From Trichomonas vaginalis G3 (taxonomy: Eukaryota; Parabasalia; Trichomonadida; Trichomonadidae): 64,000 nucleotides of DNA. Position numbers and translations under genes: made by a program. Each line of letters begins with the position of its first letter. Position 1 is the stretch's first letter. Shown here piece after piece: positions 47,188-59,959 of this stretch. The notes under the pieces are model-generated. The model had not been told where the DNA came from and did no database searches. It saw only the letters and a list, made by a program, of their open reading frames with translations. The stretch spans positions 20,988,624 through 21,052,623 of the forward strand of contig NC_067206.1 in assembly GCF_026262505.1 (NCBI RefSeq). Reading direction: 5' to 3'.

Positions 47188-48469
47188 AACTGCTTTTTCT
47201 CAATGAAGTTTACATTTGGCTTTAATGTAATTAAGACTTTTCATGTCACTTTTTGTAAAGTTCATTTTCGGTACGGAACAAATGCATATATTAATGCATT
47301 AATTCTAAATGTAATAAATTTTGTATCTTTGAAAATTTCAAAGTTAAAAAAAATTGGACTAATATTATTCGTCTTCAAATGTACTATGCAAATTAAAGTT
47401 TTTGGGCTATGGATTCTGTGGGATAAGATTATTGAAATTTTGGATGTTCCTCGAATTGGCCAGAGATTCGAGTGTCAATGCCTTGTTCCATAACATAGTA
47501 ATTGTGTTTGTGACTGAGCATATTTTTTTCTAAAATATAGAGATTAAAATTGTAAAAATCTTCATTTAAGGAGTTCCTGTTAAATGATTGTGACTTGATT
47601 ATATTTGTGTCGTTTTTGGTAGTCTCTTTATTCGATTTTGATGAATTTATGTTCGAAATTCGGTATTTAACTAATAAGATTCAGAGTAAAACACTGGAAA
47701 TCGGATATTCTCTATGCCAATGAACTGGACAATCTGTGTGTTTGGGAGGTGAAATTCCAAATTTTTTTGAAATCCCGAAAATGAAGATCAACCCTTTATT
47801 TTTGATTAAGATATTTTACAATTTCAGATTTTTTTGAATACTTTTGATTCGGTTTTGTTAAAAGCATATCAGCTAACTTGTTTTAAAAATCACATATTTT
47901 TATGTGGTAAGACGAAATGATGGAAGTGAGGCATATCTCAATATTTTCACCAGATCTTCAGGCATTTAGCATGGATATATAATTGTTATCATGATTTGTA
48001 TTTAGTAATATTATTTAATCCAACTTATCAAAGCTAAACAAGATAAGAAATGCGTTTTAATTTTTTTTTCAAACAAAATTGAACAAAAAATACACTTAGA
48101 AGATATATTTCTTTAAGTTATTTATAGTAATGGAAATAATATGGTATATCTATCATTAACATATAAGCAGATCATACCTCTCTTGTGCCATGCAATTATG
48201 AATTAAGAATTTTGTAAATTCAACTGTATATAATAATCTTTTAATTGAAAAACATCATCAGACCAAGAGATGTTAATCATGTGCATCTAATATAATTGTT
48301 TTTGTCTAGTGTTGAAAACAGAAATTCATCAAAAGTGACACCTCAGAAAAGCTATAATATTGAATTTTTGGAACTTTTGATAGAGCACGTTTTTAAATAT
48401 TAATTAAAGTAAATGTATATTTCGTAAAGATTCTTTTTAATAAAAAATAAAATTTTGAAGAAGAACACA

Positions 48470-50559
48470 AAATCTTCTGAAAAATAATATCACATAAACT
48501 CATATTATTTTCTAATATATAACTATTTTATATAAAAATCAAATTCAATGATCTTAAAAGCGAAGGATAAACCTCAAAATTTACGAATATAATGAGTGGG
48601 AATATAATGCTTATCTATCATAAAACCATATGAAATATCAATTTTTGCTTTACGCCTAATTTTTGACGACAATTAGCAAAAAATGTTAAATGTTAACACT
48701 CAGTCCATTTGAATATGAAAAATAAAATTGACTTTGATTAAATGTTTTTATTTATCATGCAATTCTTCTTGCGACCAAAGATTTGAATAAAATTTCAAAA
48801 AATAAGATAGCTTAAAAATAATATACGGTAGTGTTTACTAATAGATGAATAGTATATAAATTCTATTAAAATGGATTTGATCCAAAAAGATATATAAAAT
48901 TTGATCATAAATAAAATTGTTTAGAAGTCATTTAAAATGATGTAATTATTCAAATTTTGCTAAAACCCATTCCTCTTTGATATATAACTCCCATTTTTGC
49001 ATTTCTGGCTCGTACCAAAATTTTGAAACTTCGAATAATTCGTTAGGAGTGTAATTACTATTCGTTTTTGGATTAATATCGAGAGATAAATGTGGTGTAT
49101 TGTTGTATTTTTCAATGAACTGCTGAACTGAGTCCTTGATTTGTTGAATATCATCCAACTCGTCTGGCAAAAACTTTTCTAAGCTTGGCCACAGGCGCTC
49201 CACCTTGCCGTTCTGTCTTGGCATATACGGCAAGGTGTGCTTCCAAACTATTCCGTTTTCCTGCATAACCTGGCCGAATTCACCGCGGTTTTCACCGCCG
49301 TTATCGGTCCAGATGCAGTAAGGGATAAACTCCTCTAAAAGTTTTCTTAAAATATTCGCTGTTGAGTTGGAAGACTTGTTTTTCAATAATTTAGTTTTGA
49401 GAACTTTACGTGTCATATCATTCAATATGGCAAAGAATGGAAAAGAAACATTACCGTGAAGGTAATGAATATCGCAGTGCCATATCAAATTCTTTGATAT
49501 GGCACGATATTTGGTAGGTGGATCTGCTGGTTTGTAATCTCTTTTTGAAGATAAACCTGATTCCATCATAAATTTTTCCACTTGATGAGGCTTTATTTTT
49601 TGTAAATTGTCAAAAATTTGATCTTTTGTCAAATCTTCTATATTTTCAAATTCTTTTGCAATTTCTTCTTTTTCTTTCTCACAATCGGGATTTTGAACAA
49701 TATTTTGAAACCTTTTAATCAATAAATAAGTTTTTGAAATTCCTCCTTTATATTGTGAAACACAAGAATTAATTAATTGTTTTTGTTCAAATGTTGGTGG
49801 ATTTGGTTTTCTGCCGCGACTAACTTTTGGTAATTCGATTTCTTGAAGTTGAAATGCTCTTCTTATTGTATTTTCGGCAACATTCAATTTAATTTTACCA
49901 TTTTCCAATTCAACTTCCTTTCCCACACTTTTGTAATATTCACCTTCTTCTATTCTTCTTTTAGCTTCAAATAGCCATTCTCTGTTTATAGATTTGGCAG
50001 TAGTCATAAAAGTGGTCCTTCTTTTGTGATAAGATTCAAATTTGAATGTGGATGATAAATAAAAATCAAAAATAATTGTTATAATTTAAATGAAGAAGTA
50101 ATTTAAAACGATTTTATTTATGATCAAATTTTATATATTTTTTTGGATCAAATCCATTTTAATAGAATTTATATACTATTCATCTATTAGTAAACACTAC
50201 CGTATATTATTTTTTAAGCTATCTTATTTTTTGAACTTTTATTCAAATCTTTGGTCGCAAGAAGAATTGCATGATAAATAAAAACATTTAATCAAAGTCA
50301 ATTTTATTTTTCATATTCAAATGGACTGAGTGTTAACATTTAACATTTTTTGCTAATTGTCGTCAAAAATTAGGCGTAAAGCAAAAATTGATATTTCATA
50401 TGGTTTTATGATAGATAAGCATTATATTCCCACTCATTATATTCGTAAATTTTGAGGTTTATCCTTCGCTTTTAAGATCATTGAATTTGATTTTTATATA
50501 AAATAGTTATATATTAGAAAATAATATGAGTTTATGTGATATTATTTTTCAGAAGATTT
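48470..50559 (-). mobile_element. Integrase transposon, unit 6
   Basis: Same site and structure as in unit 1. Confidence 0.85.
48946..50007 (-). CDS. DDE integrase, 353 aa, unit 6
   Basis: Protein identical to the unit 1 product. Confidence 0.93.
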   Translation of the reverse strand: MTTAKSINREWLFEAKRRIEEGEYYKSVGKEVELENGKIKLNVAENTIRRAFQLQEIELPKVSRGRKPNPPTFEQKQLINSCVSQYKGGISKTYLLIKRFQNIVQNPDCEKEKEEIAKEFENIEDLTKDQIFDNLQKIKPHQVEKFMMESGLSSKRDYKPADPPTKYRAISKNLIWHCDIHYLHGNVSFPFFAILNDMTRKVLKTKLLKNKSSNSTANILRKLLEEFIPYCIWTDNGGENRGEFGQVMQENGIVWKHTLPYMPRQNGKVERLWPSLEKFLPDELDDIQQIKDSVQQFIEKYNNTPHLSLDINPKTNSNYTPNELFEVSKFWYEPEMQKWELYIKEEWVLAKFE

Positions 50560-50932
50560 CATTCTATATGCCTATGAAAAGTACTCTCAAAACTAACTTT
50601 TTCCTAATTATAATTAAATCTAGAATATTGTATTATGCTTAGTGTTATTTCATTTTTCTCATTCAATTTAGAATTTACAAATGTCAAAAATTGAGAGCTG
50701 TCACTTTTGATGAATTTCTGTTTATTACATAGCATTAATAAAAAAATCATTTGTTCTGATTAATATTTATCCAATAATAATATATATTCATTTTTGAATT
50801 TAATTAGCTTTTTTAAAGCTTAATATTTAATAATATTATTATTCAACATTCTTAATAAAATAAGATATATGCTTTATGTCTAATATATGTTTTGTAGAAA
50901 TTTCGAGGAAATATCAAGGTTTCAACATCACT

Positions 50933-51163
50933 TCACTTCCACCATTTCGTCTTACGAAAGTTTAATTGTATGATTAAATACTTGGGCCATTCTAATATTT
51001 CATCTTTTTGAAATCGATTTTGCTCAATAGGATATGTATTAAAATATTTTTCCAATGCATCCAATAAATTATCCGTGCCATTTATTGATATATCAAGAAA
51101 GTCGTTTTGTTTTGTTTCTATCGGGGTAATACGATGTGAAAAGTGACAAAAATATACTATGAT
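50933..51163 (-). pseudogene. USP-like fragment, unit 6
   Basis: Same open frame as at 7260-7490. Confidence 0.5.
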
Positions 51164-51182
51164 TTATATTTCATTGTATAAT

Positions 51183-52178
51183 AAAGTCGAGAAGGGAGTC
51201 CTAACCTTAAGAAAGGGCTCTCTTCTCGACTTTCTGCTGCAATCTCACTCGAATTGCGCGTATATACTGCTTCTTTCATTAGAAGTAGTATATACGCGCA
51301 ACAATATGCCATGGCAAGTGCACTTGTCGCCACTTTTAATGTTTCTCAAATGCAATGCGGGAAGGAGTGGCAATATAGTACTTGGGTAGTTGTGGAGTTA
51401 TGTGTTAGGAGAGGGAACAGGACAAATTTGCCACACGGCACTTTTTTTTAAAAAAAATTAATGGAGCGGAGCGATACTCTGCTCAGGAGCCCCAAGGCTC
51501 CCAATCATTACGAAAGGGAGCCTCAGGGCTCCTGAGAATCCATCAGCAGAGGCCTTTTCATTTGGCCTCTGCTGATCAAAGATTCGGCGAAGCCATTCTT
51601 CGTCTCAGGAGCCCCAAGGCTCCCAATCATTACGAAAGGGAGCCTCAGGGCTCCTGAGAATCCATCAGTAGAGGCCTTTTCATTTGGCCTCTGCTGATCA
51701 AAGATTCGGCGAAGCCATTCTTCGTCTCAGGAGCCCCAAGGCTCCCAATCATTACGAAAGGGAGCCTCAGGGCTCCTGAGAATCCATCAGTAGAGGCCTT
51801 TTCATTTGGCCTCTGCTGATCAAAGATTCGGCGAAGCCATTCTTCGTCTCAGGAGCCCCAAGGCTCCCAATCATTACGAAAGGGAGCCTCAGGGCTCCTG
51901 AGAAACCTCTTTGAGAAGGTTTTCTTTAAGAAAACCTTCTCAAAGATGATTGTCAGCATTCACTCAAAATCTACCAAGAGTTTCAAAGTTTCAAATCTAT
52001 CTGAAATGAAGCTTTGAATCTCTTGTATATCTAATTGTAGAGGTACCTTTTCAAAATGTCTTCTATTGATTAAATTTAATCAGTAAAAGTCATTTTGAAA
52101 AGGTACATCTCTATAATTGCTATTGAGCATTCACTCTTGGAACCTTGGAGCTCTTGTGTAGTGCATGAAAACTCCAAG
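51183..52178 (+). repeat. Hairpin cluster, unit 6
   Basis: Same hairpins as in unit 1. Confidence 0.9.
51484..51904 (+). repeat. 122-base minisatellite, unit 6
   Basis: Three full copies plus partial (51484, 51606, 51728, 51850), but the order is C, T, T, unlike the C, C, T of other three-copy units. Confidence 0.95.
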
Positions 52179-52289
52179 ATTCTAGAATAAAACATATATC
52201 ATAGACATAATTTCTTCAAATATAATTTAAGGTTATTTTTTAAAAAATTAGAACAGCGTAATTTAAGGTTATTGAAAAGTGACACTTGA

Positions 52290-52637
52290 CAAATTTATCC
52301 CGCACTCTTCAAAAATAAGGAAATTTTGATAAATATCCTCATCGCTATTATCATAAAAGATTCAATATCCCTTTCGATATTTAATGACAAATTTGAAAAG
52401 GTGTTTGAAATTCTTTCGGATTTTGTTGAATTTAACCCAAAATTTATTATTAATTGTTTACAAGAAATTTTATTTAACTCTTCTTGTAAAGAAAACTTTG
52501 CCAATATTTTGAATGCATTTGAAAATTCCGAGCTTAGAATATATTTGGATGAATGCGAAGATGAAATCGATCCTGAAATTTTTGACTCTCTCAAAAATAT
52601 GTATTCAATTTTAAATGAATCTAATTCTCATCAATAA
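52290..52637 (+). pseudogene. ARM/HEAT-like fragment, copy at unit 6/7 border
   Basis: Same frame and length as the other copies. Confidence 0.4.
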
Positions 52638-53168
52638 TAACATATGAATAAAAAATAAATGGATTTAATTTTTTTTATCAGTTTCAATAGATTACAGTTA
52701 TTTTTATTTTCTACAATATCTCATTACCAAATCGTTTTAACTCTTTGTATATCAAAGAATAATAATAAGTGACCTGTAATAACCATACTCATAATGGATT
52801 AGACCTCAAATTATTTAAAATGTCAATTCAATATTATTAAATTACAATTTCTTTTATTCTAATAGATTTTAACTAGCCAATCATGATTACAAATATTGTA
52901 GCCTTCATTAACTCATAATATCGAAGAATATAACTTATATTCATGGACAATTTGTGATTAATTTCCAATAATATATAAAACCGACTCAAATTAATCATGT
53001 TGGCATTAGCGCGCATCGATGCTCAATCTACCTGTAGTATTATAAGCTTATATTCCTATTTTTCAGCATTAAAATTGTGAATTACGTAATTTTGTCATAG
53101 TTTTACGTAATTTTAATTTTTTTTGATAAGAAAAAAATGACTTTAAGAAAAAACGAGATCACTCATAA

Positions 53169-53841
53169 TCTTTTTCTCAGAAAACTGCAGAGTATACAAC
53201 AAATGTACTCAAACGTGCATTAAGCACAATACCTGGTCCCCATTTCGCTCTATGGACCGATAATGGTACAAAAAATAAAGAAAAATTGCAAAAACGTTCC
53301 CACTTTTTGAGAGGGATGTTTTGCAAAATAATTTTATGGACATCTCTGGAAAGTTTCATTTCAGTTTGATAATATATCCAACACCTATATAGAAGAGCCT
53401 TGCTGATTTGACCTGAAAGAGCGAAAGTTTTTTTGATTTGAAAACCCTGCAATTTAATATTGTTAAGGACTCAATGTAGAAATATGATATAATATCATGT
53501 AGAGATCAATCATCTTCCAAAAATCTTCTATGTATGAAAGAAAAAAATTTGCAAAACGTACCTCTCAAGAAGTGGGAACGTTTTGCACACTCTCGAAAAT
53601 AAAACACAATTTCATTAATTATTATGCGAAAGGGGAATTGAACATATTTTTATTCAACCAGATAATCCTCAGGCCAACAGATTTCGCAAAGAGAATTTCC
53701 CCAAACAGTAAGATTTTTCAAAAAAAAGAAATATAATGCGAAGAATTAAGATTAATCACCGAAAAAACAACTGATTTTACTTACTTTAATGATTTTGAAG
53801 ATATGCAAATTATCAGGAAGAAAGCTCAATATAACAAATAA
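53169..53841 (+). mobile_element. Integrase fossil, unit 7
   Basis: Same broken remnant with one small unit-specific difference. Confidence 0.6.
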
Positions 53842-54639
53842 AATAATATTCTAATTTGCAAGAATGGGTTTAATGACTACGCACAAATACATAGCCTCAT
53901 ACATATCAACAAAGGTCTTGGGTCTCCGAGGTTCTCAATTTCATCAGAAACCGCTATATGATAACCAAGCTTACTCAGATCTACACATAAATACATAGCC
54001 TCATACATATCAACAAAGGTCTCTCTACTCTTAAGTTCCAATTCCCAAAATTTTATTTTTATATTTATTGGCAAAAGGTAAAAGTTCCAAATTATCGTAT
54101 CGTTAATTTTTAATTTGCTTTCAAATTATATTTTTTGTACTTACGTTCAATTTTTATTTTTAATAAATTATTTATATTAAAATTTCGAAATATTCATAAA
54201 TACATTCAATTCATATAATAATAGTCAATATCATCGTTTTGAGAAGATCAGATCCTACACAAAAACCATGGAGAGGATTGTATTTTCAATGTATGCCTCT
54301 GGTCGAGCACTAAAAGCAAAAGCTAGACAGTTTTTAACCTGTATAATAAAAATGTATCATATATCTTTTTGGAAAATAAAAACAAATTTTTATTTATTCA
54401 ATATTATATAAAAAGGTGTTGATATTGCAGGTTTTTCAGTATGTTTTCCATCCCAATAAAACTCAATATTAATCGATATATCTGAAAAATACGAGGTGTC
54501 AAAGTGGTGAATTTCACCTCACTTCGTTTTGCTCCATTAAATTGACTCAATTTCATCCCTTTGCTGAGAATTTTTGTATTTGGAGGATAATAATCTAAAT
54601 AATTCGAAATATTTGTTACAATAACTATCAGTGCTTGAT

Positions 54640-55966
54640 TTAATGTTTGAATTTGATTGCTTCAAATTGCGCAATTTTAAGTAATTCGGCGTCAGATGTT
54701 AATTTTTTGCAAGAAGAATTAAATATATATGTGGGATTTGGTATTGCGTTTGATGTTTTGTTTGTTAATTCGTTGGATAAGGCTTTATCTGGGTTCCACG
54801 GATGAATACCATACTGATGCATTGACTTAATCACAAGCATCAATTAAAATTCTTACAATTTTTAACCTTGGTTTTGGGGTATTTGATAAATTATCTTGCT
54901 CATATGTGTAAAGCGGAACATATTTTAACCTGTTATTCTTTGATCTCAAAGATGCTGCACATCCTACATCAAATAACTGGAGAACTACTGTGCAGTAAGC
55001 TGGAAATGTCAAGAGTTCAATTCTGAAGAGACTCAAAAGTTTGCAAGTAAAATAACTTACTCGGCTGATATGATTATCACCGAATACGATATTATGCTGA
55101 GCTGCTGTGATAGCATCAAGACTTGAGCGATATCTCTGGATTTCGATAATAAAAGTTAAATTAAAGATATCCCATATCTTCTTTGTCATCCATCCATAAG
55201 ATTGTCCTGTAAGGAATGCTCTCACGGAGCGGAGTTCCTGTGAACAATTTTATATTCCTGGAACAATAATAAATGGTTTCATCCGGTATCCTTCAGAATT
55301 ATATGGGAAGATACTAGTAACAAGCACAAATTCATGCTCTTCTTTGGTTAAAGGAGGGTTGCTTTCAGTGCAGATAACTTTGTAACGCTTTGATGAAGCA
55401 GAGATGTTTCATAAATACTCCACTTATTCCATGGATCAATTCCTGCCGTATACTGAAATTAATGTAAGAAGTTAGCAACTGTTGCTGTGTTACAGTACTT
55501 TGCTCGTTTTTCCTCATTTTCTTTTGAGCTTTTGATCTCAATGTTGAGATCAGAGCAAACTCTGTTTAACCATGATCTTGAGGGGAGATATACTTCTAGC
55601 GAAGTAAACAATTCTTTTTCCTCTTGTTGGAAATTCGTCTGGATGAACAAGGCCAGCTAGATATAAAGCTCTGCTGTATCTATACTCCAGTAATTCGTAG
55701 GCAATCTGATAAGCTTCGATTACCTTTTCACATGCAAGACCTTTTGCTCTTTGATTGATTTCACCATAAAAATCAAGTAATTCGACCTCTGAAAGATACG
55801 ATGGTTCTCCACCATTACATGTGGTTGTCCATACATTTTCCGCAATTGTATGTCGCAACTCTGCAGTTATTGAATCATCGCGTTCCATGTGAAATTCATC
55901 TTTGTTATCAGTGTAGCACTTTTTGTTTAGTCTTCTTTTGAAGATTTTACGTTGAATACGAGACAA
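54640..55966 (-). pseudogene. Pogo/CENP-B-type transposase remnant, unit 7
   Basis: Same decayed gene, same length as unit 1. Confidence 0.7.
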
Positions 55967-57247
55967 AACTGCTTTTTCTCAATGAAGTTTACATTTGGCT
56001 TTAATGTAATTAAGACTTTTCATGTCACTTTTTGTAAAGTTCATTTTCGGTACGGAACAAATGCATATATTAATGCATTAATTCTAAATGTAATAAATTT
56101 TGTATCTTTGAAAATTTCAAAGTTAAAAAAAATTGGACTAATATTATTCGTCTTCAAATGTACTATGCAAATTAAAGTTTTTGGGCTATGGATTCTGTGG
56201 GATAAGATTATTGAAATTTTGGATGTTCCTCGAATTGGCCAGAGATTCGAGTGTCAATGCCTTGTTCCATAACATAGTAATTGTGTTTGTGACTGAGCAT
56301 ATTTTTTTCTAAAATATAGAGATTAAAATTGTAAAAATCTTCATTTAAGGAGTTCCTGTTAAATGATTGTGACTTGATTATATTTGTGTCGTTTTTGGTA
56401 GTCTCTTTATTCGATTTTGATGAATTTATGTTCGAAATTCGGTATTTAACTAATAAGATTCAGAGTAAAACACTGGAAATCGGATATTCTCTATGCCAAT
56501 GAACTGGACAATCTGTGTGTTTGGGAGGTGAAATTCCAAATTTTTTTGAAATCCCGAAAATGAAGATCAACCCTTTATTTTTGATTAAGATATTTTACAA
56601 TTTCAGATTTTTTTGAATACTTTTGATTCGGTTTTGTTAAAAGCATATCAGCTAACTTGTTTTAAAAATCACATATTTTTATGTGGTAAGACGAAATGAT
56701 GGAAGTGAGGCATATCTCAATATTTTCACCAGATCTTCAGGCATTTAGCATGGATATATAATTGTTATCATGATTTGTATTTAGTAATATTATTTAATCC
56801 AACTTATCAAAGCTAAACAAGATAAGAAATGCGTTTTAATTTTTTTTTCAAACAAAATTGAACAAAAAATACACTTAGAAGATATATTTCTTTAAGTTAT
56901 TTATAGTAATGGAAATAATATGGTATATCTATCATTAACATATAAGCAGATCATACCTCTCTTGTGCCATGCAATTATGAATTAAGAATTTTGTAAATTC
57001 AACTGTATATAATAATCTTTTAATTGAAAAACATCATCAGACCAAGAGATGTTAATCATGTGCATCTAATATAATTGTTTTTGTCTAGTGTTGAAAACAG
57101 AAATTCATCAAAAGTGACACCTCAGAAAAGCTATAATATTGAATTTTTGGAACTTTTGATAGAGCACGTTTTTAAATATTAATTAAAGTAAATGTATATT
57201 TGTAAAGATTCTTTTTAATAAAAAATAAAATTTTGAAGAAGAACACA

Positions 57248-59336
57248 AAATCTTCTGAAAAATAATATCACATAAACTCATATTATTTTCTAATATATAA
57301 CTATTTTATATAAAAATCAAATTCAATGATCTTAAAAGCGAAGGATAAACCTCAAAATTTACGAATATAATGAGTGGGAATATAATGCTTATCTATCATA
57401 AAACCATATGAAATATCAATTTTTGCTTTACGCCTAATTTTTGACGACAATTAGCAAAAAATGTTAAATGTTAACACTCAGTCCATTTGAATATGAAAAA
57501 TAAAATTGACTTTGATTAAATGTTTTTATTTATCATGCAATTCTTCTTGCGACCAAAGATTTGAATAAAATTTCAAAAAATAAGATAGCTTAAAAATAAT
57601 ATACGGTAGTGTTTACTAATAGATGAATAGTATATAAATTCTATTAAAATGGATTTGATCCAAAAAGATATATAAAATTTGATCATAAATAAAATTGTTT
57701 AGAAGTCATTTAAAATGATGTAATTATTCAAATTTTGCTAAAACCCATTCCTCTTTGATATATAACTCCCATTTTTGCATTTCTGGCTCGTACCAAAATT
57801 TTGAAACTTCGAATAATTCGTTAGGAGTGTAATTACTATTCGTTTTTGGATTAATATCGAGAGATAAATGTGGTGTATTGTTGTATTTTTCAATGAACTG
57901 CTGAACTGAGTCCTTGATTTGTTGAATATCATCCAACTCGTCTGGCAAAAACTTTTCTAAGCTTGGCCACAGGCGCTCCACCTTGCCGTTCTGTCTTGGC
58001 ATATACGGCAAGGTGTGCTTCCAAACTATTCCGTTTTCCTGCATAACCTGGCCGAATTCACCGCGGTTTTCACCGCCGTTATCGGTCCAGATGCAGTAAG
58101 GGATAAACTCCTCTAAAAGTTTTCTTAAAATATTCGCTGTTGAGTTGGAAGACTTGTTTTTCAATAATTTAGTTTTGAGAACTTTACGTGTCATATCATT
58201 CAATATGGCAAAGAATGGAAAAGAAACATTACCGTGAAGGTAATGAATATCGCAGTGCCATATCAAATTCTTTGATATGGCACGATATTTGGTAGGTGGA
58301 TCTGCTGGTTTGTAATCTCTTTTTGAAGATAAACCTGATTCCATCATAAATTTTTCCACTTGATGAGGCTTTATTTTTTGTAAATTGTCAAAAATTTGAT
58401 CTTTTGTCAAATCTTCTATATTTTCAAATTCTTTTGCAATTTCTTCTTTTTCTTTCTCACAATCGGGATTTTGAACAATATTTTGAAACCTTTTAATCAA
58501 TAAATAAGTTTTTGAAATTCCTCCTTTATATTGTGAAACACAAGAATTAATTAATTGTTTTTGTTCAAATGTTGGTGGATTTGGTTTTCTGCCGCGACTA
58601 ACTTTTGGTAATTCGATTTCTTGAAGTTGAAATGCTCTTCTTATTGTATTTTCGGCAACATTCAATTTAATTTTACCATTTTCCAATTCAACTTCCTTTC
58701 CCACACTTTTGTAATATTCACCTTCTTCTATTCTTCTTTTAGCTTCAAATAGCCATTCTCTGTTTATAGATTTGGCAGTAGTCATAAAAGTGGTCCTTCT
58801 TTTGTGATAAGATTCAAATTTGAATGTGGATGATAAATAAAAATCAAAAATAATTGTTATAATTTAAATGAAGAAGTAATTTAAAACGATTTTATTTATG
58901 ATCAAATTTTATATATTTTTTGGATCAAATCCATTTTAATAGAATTTATATACTATTCATCTATTAGTAAACACTACCGTATATTATTTTTTAAGCTATC
59001 TTATTTTTTGAACTTTTATTCAAATCTTTGGTCGCAAGAAGAATTGCATGATAAATAAAAACATTTAATCAAAGTCAATTTTATTTTTCATATTCAAATG
59101 GACTGAGTGTTAACATTTAACATTTTTTGCTAATTGTCGTCAAAAATTAGGCGTAAAGCAAAAATTGATATTTCATATGGTTTTATGATAGATAAGCATT
59201 ATATTCCCACTCATTATATTCGTAAATTTTGAGGTTTATCCTTCGCTTTTAAGATCATTGAATTTGATTTTTATATAAAATAGTTATATATTAGAAAATA
59301 ATATGAGTTTATGTGATATTATTTTTCAGAAGATTT
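57248..59336 (-). mobile_element. Integrase transposon, unit 7
   Basis: Same site and structure as in unit 1. Confidence 0.85.
57724..58785 (-). CDS. DDE integrase, 353 aa, unit 7
   Basis: Protein identical to the unit 1 product. Confidence 0.93.
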   Translation of the reverse strand: MTTAKSINREWLFEAKRRIEEGEYYKSVGKEVELENGKIKLNVAENTIRRAFQLQEIELPKVSRGRKPNPPTFEQKQLINSCVSQYKGGISKTYLLIKRFQNIVQNPDCEKEKEEIAKEFENIEDLTKDQIFDNLQKIKPHQVEKFMMESGLSSKRDYKPADPPTKYRAISKNLIWHCDIHYLHGNVSFPFFAILNDMTRKVLKTKLLKNKSSNSTANILRKLLEEFIPYCIWTDNGGENRGEFGQVMQENGIVWKHTLPYMPRQNGKVERLWPSLEKFLPDELDDIQQIKDSVQQFIEKYNNTPHLSLDINPKTNSNYTPNELFEVSKFWYEPEMQKWELYIKEEWVLAKFE

Positions 59337-59709
59337 CATTCTATATGCCTATGAAAAGTACTCTCAAAACTAACTTTTTCCTAATTATAATTAAATCTAG
59401 AATATTGTATTATGCTTAGTGTTATTTCATTTTTCTCATTCAATTTAGAATTTACAAATGTCAAAAATTGAGAGCTGTCACTTTTGATGAATTTCTGTTT
59501 ATTACATAGCATTAATAAAAAAATCATTTGTTCTGATTAATATTTATCCAATAATAATATATATTCATTTTTGAATTTAATTAGCTTTTTTAAAGCTTAA
59601 TATTTAATAATATTATTATTCAACATTCTTAATAAAATAAGATATATGCTTTATGTCTAATATATGTTTTGTAGAAATTTCGAGGAAATATCAAGGTTTC
59701 AACATCACT

Positions 59710-59940
59710 TCACTTCCACCATTTCGTCTTACGAAAGTTTAATTGTATGATTAAATACTTGGGCCATTCTAATATTTCATCTTTTTGAAATCGATTTTGC
59801 TCAATAGGATATGTATTAAAATATTTTTCCAATGCATCCAATAAATTATCCGTGCCATTTATTGATATATCAAGAAAGTCGTTTTGTTTTGTTTCTATCG
59901 GGGTAATACGATGTGAAAAGTGACAAAAATATACTATGAT
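59710..59940 (-). pseudogene. USP-like fragment, unit 7
   Basis: Same open frame as at 7260-7490. Confidence 0.5.
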
Positions 59941-59959
59941 TTATATTTCATTGTATAAT

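Larger units (their letters stand above)
43671..52452 (+). repeat. Array unit 6 (8782 bases)
   Basis: Clean copy with intact integrase. Its minisatellite has a different variant order from units 1-3 and 5, and a two-base loss just before the first copy at 51484. Confidence 0.95.
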
